From: JBOHRE01 sp050732635
Lineage (GTDB): Bacteria; Gemmatimonadota; Gemmatimonadetes; Longimicrobiales; RSA9
Assembly: GCA_050732635.1 (NCBI GenBank)
Contig: JBOHRE010000153.1
Coordinates: forward strand, 1-5,167
Direction: 5' to 3'
Length of the DNA stretch: 5,167 nt
This document shows positions 1-4,034 of the stretch, piece after piece; within the stretch, counting starts at the first letter, position 1; each line of letters begins with the position of its first letter. A model generated the notes under the pieces. The model worked only from the letters and a program-made list of their open reading frames with translations. It was not told where the DNA came from and ran no database searches. A program made the position numbers and the translations under genes.

Positions 1-178
1 GGCCCAGCACGCCCGCGCCCGCGGCCACCGCGCCGCTGGTCACGATCACGGTCTGCGTGCCACGCCGCGCCGCGGCCGCCTGCGCGAAGCGCGCGATCCG
101 CTCGCGGTCCAGCCGGCCGTCGGCCGCCGTGAGCAGACGACTGCCCAGCTTCAGGACCAGGCGGCGAGGGGGATGCAT
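1..178 (-). CDS. proB: Glutamate 5-kinase, N-terminal part (cut by left edge)
   Basis: ProB phosphorylates L-glutamate with ATP to glutamyl 5-phosphate, the first step of proline synthesis in the cytoplasm. The window holds only the first 59 residues of a protein that is usually about 260-375 residues long. What is visible is diagnostic of the amino-acid kinase fold: RRLVLKLGSRLLT at residues 5-17 (the nucleotide-binding K-L-G-S loop), LDRERIARFA at about 23-32, and VIVTSGAVAAGAGVLG at about 44-59, the glycine-rich substrate loop that in ProB normally reads S-S/T-G-A-I/V-A-A-G. UMP kinase and aspartokinase share the fold but not this SGAVAAG form. The ATG at 178-176 is chosen because the conserved kinase strand begins four residues later. 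The start is odd: no Shine-Dalgarno sequence precedes it, and a 7-bp tandem repeat abuts it. A housekeeping-type promoter lies at 241-268. Confidence 0.88.
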   Translation of the reverse strand, partial: MHPPRRLVLKLGSRLLTAADGRLDRERIARFAQAAAARRGTQTVIVTSGAVAAGAGVLG

Positions 179-216
179 TGGTGGTTGGTGGTTGGTGGTT
201 GGTGGTTGGTGGTTGG
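178..216. repeat. 7-bp tandem repeat, 5.6 copies, abutting the proB start codon
   Basis: The plus strand reads as five exact copies of GGTGGTT (180-214) with partial units at both ends; on the proB strand this is (AACCACC)n running straight into the ATG. There is no variation between copies, which suggests recent slippage. The block fills the place where the proB ribosome-binding site should be. The G-rich strand, with GG pairs separated by T or TT, could form a two-layer G-quadruplex. A unit of 7 is not a multiple of 3, so copy-number change shifts the frame relative to upstream ATG codons at 239 and 224. Confidence 0.95.
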
Positions 217-240
217 ATGAACATGCGACAGGAAAGCATA

Positions 241-268
241 AATATACGGTAGCCCGCTGCGGTGGCAA
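241..268 (-). promoter_or_regulatory. Housekeeping-type promoter for proB
   Basis: On the minus strand TTGCCA (268-263) and TATATT (246-241) are separated by 16 bases, close to the sigma-70 consensus and standing out in very GC-rich DNA. Transcription would start near 234, giving a leader of about 55 bases that consists mostly of the 7-bp repeat. The site lies between the end of the DUF2283 gene and proB, so proB probably has its own promoter rather than depending on the genes upstream. Confidence 0.6.
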
Positions 269-340
269 GGCTCTGTCGCTACGTGTCGGGGGGGCGCTGC
301 CGCGCGGTGCCGAGGGCTATGTGGAGCGGGAAGCAGCCTC

Positions 341-352
341 TTGATCGATCAA
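341..352. repeat. Perfect 12-bp palindrome TTGATCGATCAA over the DUF2283 stop codon
   Basis: Loop-less dyad symmetry covering the stop codon (351-349) of the DUF2283 gene. It cannot be a normal terminator hairpin because it has no loop and no T-run. It could be a protein-binding site between this gene and the proB promoter about 75 bases away, or chance. Confidence 0.35.
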
Positions 353-555
353 CCCGAGTGCGCGAGCTGAAACTCGACCAGGCTGGGGTCCGCGATGCGG
401 CGCGAGGCGTCGAGCACTTCGATCGCCACAACCTCTCCGGTATGGTCGAGATCCACGATGATACCCGGTCGAGCCTCGTCGCTCGATTCGACGGCGGCCT
501 CCTCACGAAAGATGATCGTGAGCGCGTCCGCTTCGGGATCGTATCGGACCTTCAT
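349..555 (-). CDS. DUF2283 family protein, putative antitoxin-like partner
   Basis: This is a 68-residue protein. MKVRYDPEADALTIIF at residues 1-16, then a stretch ending in RPGIIVDLDHTGEVVAIEVLDAS at about 29-51, is the classic DUF2283 signature (Y-D-x-E-A-D-x-L-x-I, then G-I-x-V-D-x-D-x-x-G-x-V-V-x-I-E-I-L-x-A-S). The reading frame stays open upstream, but the domain starts exactly at this ATG. A GGAAG ribosome-site-like stretch (568-564) lies 8 bases before it, inside the end of the preceding gene. The start overlaps the stop of the DUF4258 gene as ATGA (555-552), so the two are very likely translationally coupled. DUF2283 has no established biochemical activity that I know of. Its frequent pairing with DUF4258 suggests the antitoxin or partner role, which is inference. 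The stop codon sits inside a perfect 12-bp palindrome. Confidence 0.9.
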   Translation of the reverse strand: MKVRYDPEADALTIIFREEAAVESSDEARPGIIVDLDHTGEVVAIEVLDASRRIADPSLVEFQLAHSG

Positions 556-830
556 TGTTCTGGCTTCCAGTACCGCGCGATCCTGCGCGTGCGGTAGACG
601 GTGATGACCTGCGGTGGCCATTTCTCCAGAGCGACCACGACCCGGACGAGATAGAGCTTCCCGGCCAGCTCCACACGAGACTGAAGTACGGTCCGGCCGG
701 CGTGTGATGGCACTCGCTGCTCTGGTCCGGCGAGTACGCGTTCCACCAGTTCTCGCGTGATCCTCCGCCGGCTCATCGCCTCCAGTGCATGCGCGTTGAA
801 AATATAGTCGCGCAGGGGCTCGGCCGACAT
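552..830 (-). CDS. DUF4258 family protein, putative RelE-like toxin partner
   Basis: This is a 92-residue protein from the ATG at 830-828. Residues 9-38 (YIFNAHALEAMSRRRIT, then RELVERVLAGPEQ) show the DUF4258 N-terminus: a conserved H-A, a methionine, an R-x-I turn and a helix leading to N/G-P-E. GRTVLQSR at about 45-52 and VITVYRTRRIARYWK at about 75-89 form the strands of the domain. DUF4258 is grouped with small RNase-like/RelE-fold toxins, but no catalytic activity can be read from the sequence. An ATG at 923 would add 31 residues (proline-, arginine- and cysteine-containing, unlike the domain), so the internal ATG next to the conserved start is preferred, although its ribosome site (GGCGG) is weak. 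It overlaps the DUF2283 gene by four bases. An imperfect palindrome 28 bases upstream may be its operator. Confidence 0.85.
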   Translation of the reverse strand: MSAEPLRDYIFNAHALEAMSRRRITRELVERVLAGPEQRVPSHAGRTVLQSRVELAGKLYLVRVVVALEKWPPQVITVYRTRRIARYWKPEQ

Positions 831-857
831 GCCGCCGATCGTGCTGCATTGTTCAGG

Positions 858-876
858 GCAGCTCCATAGGAGCAGC
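858..876. promoter_or_regulatory. Imperfect palindrome upstream of the DUF4258/DUF2283 pair
   Basis: GCaGCTCC-ata-GGAGCaGC has eight-base arms with one mismatch around a three-base centre. It lies 28-46 bases before the DUF4258 start, where a toxin-antitoxin pair would often carry its autoregulatory operator. No clear -35/-10 pair could be recognised around it, so the operator role is inference. A short RNA hairpin is the alternative. Confidence 0.35.
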
Positions 877-926
877 GGCCGGCGCACTGGCGGCGCACGT
901 GTTTCGGCCGTCGCCCGCGCCACCTA

Positions 927-1028
927 TCACCTGCGCCGCCCCTCGACGATTTGGTACAACTTGTACAGCCGGCGGGCGGTCGCGGCCTCGATGGGACTGC
1001 GAACGCGCCTCACGCGCTCCGCTGGACG
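927..1028 (-). other. In-frame open stretch directly after the stop of the 1029-1538 gene
   Basis: After the amber stop at 1031-1029 the same frame stays open for 33 codons to a TGA at 929-927. The end of it, IEAATARRLYKLYQIVEG, looks like a real amphipathic helix rather than the arginine-rich noise before it. A GTG at 1013 with GGAG only three bases ahead could start a 28-residue peptide. Alternatively the upstream gene once extended to here and gained a stop, or this is a chance open stretch. I do not recognise a family. Confidence 0.25.
954..966. repeat. Short perfect inverted repeat GTACAA-c-TTGTAC
   Basis: There are six-base perfect arms around a single base, AT-rich for this window. 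It lies inside the open stretch after the 1029-1538 gene and about 125 bases before the DUF4258 start. It could be a protein-binding site for the downstream pair or chance. There is no run of T after it, so it is not a terminator. Confidence 0.3.
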
Positions 1029-1538
1029 CTACCCTCCCCTACGGCCCGCCGTCCGTCGCCTCCGTATACGCCTGTGGTGAACGATGCCCCCGGTCGGGTC
1101 ATCCTCATCCTCTCTGGCCAACTCAGAAATCCGCCGATCGATCTCCTTGATTCTGGTTGCCGCCTCCGGAAACCCCACGAGAAAGGCTCCCAGGGGAGCG
1201 ACCATCGAGAATAGCAGCCGCGCCTTCCTGTAGCTGTCGCAAGCCCGATCAGACTCGCTACTCAGCTCCGCATCGAGCCCGTCGAGGTACAGCGTCTCCG
1301 CATACATCCAGCAGCGTCCCGGCTCCAGCTCTCCGCCAGGAGCAAGGAGCAGTGCGAGGGTGTCGGCGGTGGCAACCCCTGCGATCTCGAGATCCAGACC
1401 CGCGTGCTGCGCTAGAGACCGCAACTGCTGCTTCACCGCAGCAGAGCCAGCGCCGCCGCCCAGGATCAGCTTGCGGAGCGCCAGGGCGAATTGCCCGAAT
1501 TGCTCGATCATTCTGAGGATGTAGTCTCGCCGCTCCAC
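1029..1538 (-). CDS. Small helical protein, probably DUF6483-like
   Basis: This is a 169-residue cytoplasmic protein without a signal peptide. The N-terminus, RRDYILRMIEQFGQFALAL at residues 3-21, resembles the start of DUF6483 proteins (D-Y-I-x-R-M-I-E-Q/E), a family of unknown function seen in Firmicutes and Chloroflexota. The middle is predicted helical, with a TPR-like look: CWMYAETLYLDGLDAELS at about 76-93, then a helix in SYRKARLLFSMVAP at about 102-115. The last 16 residues are almost only R, G and H and may be unstructured. The start is GTG (1538-1536) with AGGTG four bases ahead; an ATG at residue 10 would cut into the conserved segment. Codon use is visibly less GC-biased than in the sigma factor operon. 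It follows the PhnB-like gene by 70 bases, so it may be co-transcribed with it. Family assignment is from memory of the N-terminal pattern and is moderate. Confidence 0.65.
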   Translation of the reverse strand: MERRDYILRMIEQFGQFALALRKLILGGGAGSAAVKQQLRSLAQHAGLDLEIAGVATADTLALLLAPGGELEPGRCWMYAETLYLDGLDAELSSESDRACDSYRKARLLFSMVAPLGAFLVGFPEAATRIKEIDRRISELAREDEDDPTGGIVHHRRIRRRRTAGRRGG

Positions 1539-1565
1539 TGCGCACCTGCTCTCGATCTCACTGCT

Positions 1566-1582
1566 CGCCCGAGGCGGGGGCG
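1566..1582 (-). terminator. Weak hairpin between PhnB-like gene and 1029-1538 gene
   Basis: On the minus strand CGCCC-CCGCCTC-GGGCG forms a five-pair stem, 27-43 bases after the stop of the PhnB-like gene. No T-run follows, so intrinsic termination is doubtful; it may be only a 3'-end or processing structure, or chance in GC-rich DNA. Confidence 0.2.
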
Positions 1583-1608
1583 TCCACGCATTGGGAGGCC
1601 CAGCCGCT

Positions 1609-2157
1609 TCAGCCGCCGTATCGCATCGCTTCGGTTGCCTGGATCCGCGCCGCCGCCTCGGTGCCGGCGTACGCGCTCCGCAGCTCGGCGAGGTCGATCT
1701 TCTTCATCCCGAGCATCGCCTCCATCGCGCGGTGCGCGCCCGGCGAGGCGGGGTCCTGCAGGATCTCCTCCATGCCCTCGGGCACGACCTGCCAGGAGAG
1801 GCCGTAACGGTCCTTCAGCCAGCCGCACTGCTGGGCCTTCGGGTCGCCGCCCGCGCCCAGCTTCTCCCAGTAGTAGTCGATCTCCTCCTGCGTGGCGCAG
1901 TTCACCTGCAGCGAGACCGCTTCGTTGAACTGGAACACGGGCCCGCCGTTCAGCGCGGTGAAGCGCTGGCCATCCAGCTCGAACTCGACGGTCATGACCG
2001 AGCCGGCCGGCCGGCGGTGCACCTCGAAGCCGGCCTCGCCGTAGCGCGTGATCCCGCGGATGCGCGAGTTCTCGAAGATGCCGGTGTAGTAGCGTGCGGC
2101 CTCCTCCGCCTGGTCATCGAACCAGAGACAGGGGGTGATGCGCTGCGTGGTGGCCAT
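1609..2157 (-). CDS. PhnB-like VOC superfamily protein
   Basis: This is a 182-residue protein of the vicinal-oxygen-chelate fold, PhnB / 3-demethylubiquinone-methyltransferase-like subgroup. Visible family blocks are ITPCLWFDDQAEEAARYYTGIF at residues 7-28, the central strand VEFELDGQRFTALNGGPVFQFNEAVS at 57-82, the DYYWEKL helix at 94-100, CGWLKDRYGLSWQVVP at 111-126, and the C-terminal RAMEAMLGMKKIDLAEL motif at 143-159. The length is normal for the subgroup. Despite some database names, methyltransferase activity is not expected. These proteins are poorly characterised and the substrate is unknown. The ATG at 2157 has a strong GAGGAG ribosome site (2167-2162) four bases ahead. An ECF42-type promoter at 2232-2260 drives it. 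PhnB-like, DGPF and ECF sigma genes are often neighbours, which supports a shared job. Confidence 0.93.
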   Translation of the reverse strand: MATTQRITPCLWFDDQAEEAARYYTGIFENSRIRGITRYGEAGFEVHRRPAGSVMTVEFELDGQRFTALNGGPVFQFNEAVSLQVNCATQEEIDYYWEKLGAGGDPKAQQCGWLKDRYGLSWQVVPEGMEEILQDPASPGAHRAMEAMLGMKKIDLAELRSAYAGTEAAARIQATEAMRYGG

Positions 2158-2186
2158 GGTTCTCCTCGGGCTGAGGTCCGAGCCGG

Positions 2187-2206
2187 CCCGGCCTGGGGCG
2201 GCCGGG
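2187..2206 (-). other. Perfect GC hairpin in the leader of the PhnB-like gene
   Basis: On the minus strand CCCGGCC-GCCCCA-GGCCGGG is a perfect seven-pair stem with a six-base loop. It sits between the predicted transcription start (near 2225) and the ribosome site (2167-2162), so it would form in the mRNA leader. It lacks a T-run, which argues against a simple terminator for the DHFR-like gene. It may protect the transcript or tune translation, or be a by-product of base composition. Confidence 0.4.
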
Positions 2207-2231
2207 ACGGCTGAAGCTACGCTTCGACCTC

Positions 2232-2260
2232 TAGTCGGACGAGGAGCGCCGAAATCGACA
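2232..2260 (-). promoter_or_regulatory. ECF42-type promoter of the PhnB-like gene
   Basis: TGTCGA (2260-2255) and CGACTA (2237-2232) are separated by exactly 17 bases on the minus strand. Both blocks are identical to those before the DHFR-like gene and nearly identical to those before the YCII operon. The predicted start of transcription is near 2225, leaving a leader of about 68 bases that contains a strong hairpin. A second TGTCGATT copy lies 45 bases upstream without a matching -10. Confidence 0.85.
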
Positions 2261-2317
2261 TGGTCGGGGCGGTACGGGAGGCCGCCTGCGAGGTCCGAAT
2301 CGACAGCCGACGGTCCA

Positions 2318-3022
2318 TCATTCCGCCGCGAGCTTGCGGCGGCGCGCGAGCTCCGCGTCCGTGGGCTGCTCGAAGTCGAAGGAGCCGTGCTGGATCGCGC
2401 CGGCGGGCTCGTAGGTGGCGATCACGACACCCGTAGTCGAGGTCTGGCTGTCGACGAGCTTCAGCCCGCGCGGGTGCGTGCCGTCGGCGAACAGCCGCTT
2501 GCCGCCACCGACCACCACGGGGAAGAGCCACAGCCGGTACCGATCGACCAGATCGTGCGCGAGCAGCGTCTGGATCAGGTTGCCGCTGCCGTGGACCTGG
2601 ATCTCGGGCCCCGGCTGCTGCTTGAGCTGCGCTACCTGCTCGGCGACGTCGCCGCGCAGCAGTGTCGAGTTCTGCCAGTCGACGCGGTCGAGCGTCCTCG
2701 ACGCCACGTACTTCCTCGCGTGGTTCAGCTTCTGCGCGGTCTCATCGTGCGTCTCGACCAGCCCCTCGGGGGCGGCCTCTAGCGCCGGGTCCTCGCCCAC
2801 GTACGGCCAGTGGGCGGCAAAGATCTCGTACGTCCTGCGGCCGAGCAGCAGGTCGAAGGGCGCCGCCAGGGTCTGGTCCATGAGCTGGCCCATGAGGTCG
2901 TCCCAGTAGTTGACGGACCAGCCGCCTTCGGTGAAGCCGCCGGACGGGTCTTCCTCCGGCCCGCCCGGCGCCTGGTACACGCCGTCGAGCGTCAGGAACG
3001 TGGTGACGAGCAGGTTTCTCAT
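2318..3022 (-). CDS. Dihydrofolate reductase family (RibD C-terminal fold) protein
   Basis: This is a 234-residue protein of the RibD_C / DHFR-like family, predicted to be an NAD(P)H-dependent reductase of unknown substrate. Residues 1-20 (RNLLVTTFLTLDGVYQAPG) give the first strand and the L-D-G-V turn. FDLLLGRRTYEIFAAHWP at 56-73 is the nucleotide-site G-R-x-T-Y motif, and KYVASRTL at 104-111 follows. EIQVHGSGNLIQTLL at 140-154 is the glycine loop, and DRYRLWLFPVVVGGGKRLF at 160-178 is the family's final signature. The frame is open far upstream, antisense to the YCII gene, but the conserved N-terminus begins at the ATG 3022-3020 with AGAGGG (3034-3029) six bases before it. Canonical folate reductases are about 160-190 residues and have different motifs, so this is not FolA. 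It is divergent from the sigma factor operon and shares its promoter type. Confidence 0.93.
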   Translation of the reverse strand: MRNLLVTTFLTLDGVYQAPGGPEEDPSGGFTEGGWSVNYWDDLMGQLMDQTLAAPFDLLLGRRTYEIFAAHWPYVGEDPALEAAPEGLVETHDETAQKLNHARKYVASRTLDRVDWQNSTLLRGDVAEQVAQLKQQPGPEIQVHGSGNLIQTLLAHDLVDRYRLWLFPVVVGGGKRLFADGTHPRGLKLVDSQTSTTGVVIATYEPAGAIQHGSFDFEQPTDAELARRRKLAAE

Positions 3023-3076
3023 GGGGCACCCTCTTTCCCGGTTCGTGGTTCGTCCTCCACCGCGGCAGCCGTCGTA

Positions 3077-3105
3077 TAGTCGCGCGGCGGCCGGCCGGAT
3101 CGACA
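3077..3105 (-). promoter_or_regulatory. ECF42-type promoter of the DHFR-like gene
   Basis: TGTCGA (3105-3100), 17 bases, then CGACTA (3082-3077) on the minus strand. Transcription would begin near 3070, about 48 bases before the ATG. It points away from the equivalent promoter of the YCII operon; the two -35 blocks are 72 bases apart in the same divergent intergenic region. Confidence 0.87.
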
Positions 3106-3177
3106 GAGGCCGGATCTCAACCGCAGATTCGCCCGGAGCGGCGCGGCGGCCGCACGGTGAACCGACGATCGCAAGCC

Positions 3178-3206
3178 TGTCGATTCCCTGCCCCGCCAGA
3201 CGATTA
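3178..3206 (+). promoter_or_regulatory. ECF42-type promoter of the YCII-VOC-sigma operon
   Basis: TGTCGA (3178-3183), 17 bases, then CGATTA (3201-3206). The predicted transcription start is near 3213, leaving a short leader of about 26 bases with GGAGG (3226-3230) eight bases before the ATG. As the sigma gene is the third gene of this operon, the site would make a positive autoregulatory loop. Confidence 0.87.
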
Positions 3207-3238
3207 TCCGGAGAGCCCCTAACCCGGAGGTCGAGACG

Positions 3239-3607
3239 ATGAAGTACCTGTGCCTGGTCTACGCCGAGGAGAAGGACCTCGAGGCCGTGTCCGACGCCGA
3301 GTGCGTCGCCTACGATGAGACGCTCCGCGACACCGGCCACTGCATCGCCTCCGAGGCGCTGCAGCCGGTCGAGACCGCGACCACCGTGCGCGTGCGCAAC
3401 GGCAAGGTCGCGATCACCGACGGCCCGTTCGCCGAGACCAAGGAGACGCTCGCGGGCTTCTACCTGGTCGAGGCGCGGGACCTGAACGAGGCGATCCAGA
3501 TCGCGGCGCGGATTCCGCCCGCGCGCGTCGGCAGCGTCGAGGTGCGGCCGGTCCGGCCGATCCGCGAGACCGTCCTCGCGCAGCAGGCCGCCTCGGCGAT
3601 CGGCTGA
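3239..3607 (+). CDS. YCII-related (DGPF) domain protein
   Basis: This 122-residue protein belongs to the DGPF group of the YciI superfamily. MKYLCLVYAEEKDL at residues 1-14 is the typical first strand, H34-C35 falls in the central strand region, and DGPFAETKETLAGFYLVEARDLNEAI at 61-86 carries the eponymous D-G-P-F-A-E-T-K-E motif and the helix that follows. VEVRPVRPI at 101-109 is the closing strand. The fold is a ferredoxin-like dimer; enzyme activity has been suggested for the superfamily but the substrate here is unknown. GGAGG eight bases ahead of the ATG fixes the start. Genes of this group are the hallmark neighbours and known targets of ECF42 sigma factors, exactly as seen here, with the sigma gene two genes downstream and a matching promoter just upstream. 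Confidence 0.95.
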   Translation: MKYLCLVYAEEKDLEAVSDAECVAYDETLRDTGHCIASEALQPVETATTVRVRNGKVAITDGPFAETKETLAGFYLVEARDLNEAIQIAARIPPARVGSVEVRPVRPIRETVLAQQAASAIG

Positions 3608-3636
3608 GCCCGAACGAACCTGACAGGAGGTGTGGA

Positions 3637-4026
3637 ATGTTGGCGGACAGCAAGTCATTCAGCAGTTTTTCGGTGAACGACGTCGCGCCCGCGAAGGAGT
3701 TCTACGGCCGCACGCTCGGCCTCGAGGTCTCCGAGTCGGACGGCTTCCTCACGCTGCACCTGGCCGGCGGCGCCACGGTGGTCGTCTACCCCAAGCGCAA
3801 CCACAAGCCCGCGACATACACCGTCCTCAACTTTCCGGTGGACGACGTCGACGCGGCCGTGGACGAGCTGAACCGGCGCGGCGTGCGCTTCGAGATCTAC
3901 AGCGAGCCCGAGCTGCGGACCGACGAGCACGGGATCTTCCGCGGCGAGCAGGGCCCGACCATCGCCTGGTTCAAGGACCCCGCCGGCAACATCCTCTCGG
4001 TGCTGGAGCGCGAGCCGTCAGCGTAG
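3637..4026 (+). CDS. Small VOC (glyoxalase/bleomycin-resistance fold) protein
   Basis: This is a 129-residue single-domain VOC protein with two paired beta-alpha-beta-beta-beta units. The first unit contains SSFSVNDVAPAKEFYGRTLGLEV at residues 9-31; the second contains YTVLNFPVDDVDAAVDELNRRGVRFE at 61-86 and the C-terminal signature TIAWFKDPAGNILSVLE at 108-124. The first strand has serine where metal-dependent glyoxalases carry histidine, while the glutamate at 124 in the last strand is kept. The metal site may thus be altered and function cannot be assigned. The ATG has a near-perfect AGGAGGTG (3625-3632) four bases ahead. It lies 29 bases after the YCII gene and 8 bases before the sigma gene, so it is the middle gene of an operon. 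It is not closely similar to the PhnB-like VOC at 1609-2157, so the cluster holds two VOC types. Confidence 0.93.
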   Translation: MLADSKSFSSFSVNDVAPAKEFYGRTLGLEVSESDGFLTLHLAGGATVVVYPKRNHKPATYTVLNFPVDDVDAAVDELNRRGVRFEIYSEPELRTDEHGIFRGEQGPTIAWFKDPAGNILSVLEREPSA

Positions 4027-4034
4027 ACCACGGC

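Noticed and set aside
178..216. CRISPR array or transposon end at the short repeats
   Set aside because: The units are 7 bases with no spacers, and no transposase or flanking inverted repeats are present.
552..923. 31-residue N-terminal extension of the DUF4258 protein from an ATG at 923
   Set aside because: The extension has no family similarity and would put the upstream palindrome inside the coding region; the ATG at 830 sits directly before the conserved domain.
1491..2214. Plus-strand frames of 145 and 207 codons over the PhnB-like region
   Set aside because: Antisense to a well-supported PhnB-like gene and made mostly of R, A, G, P and L typical of shadow frames.
2217..2318. 33-codon minus-strand frame whose ATG overlaps the DHFR-like stop codon
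   Set aside because: It covers both TGTCGA copies and the -10 of the PhnB-like promoter, has no recognisable domain, and its start has no ribosome site; the promoter explains the sequence better.
2449..2471. TGTCGA words inside the DHFR-like coding region (2449-2454 and 2663-2668, plus strand)
   Set aside because: Neither is followed by CGA at 17 bases, and they lie inside a gene pointing antisense; they serve as negative controls for the promoter motif.
2318..3658. 446-codon minus-strand frame spanning the DHFR-like gene and running antisense through the YCII gene
   Set aside because: Only the part from 3022 has family motifs and a ribosome site; the upstream part is antisense to YCII and has the composition of a shadow frame.
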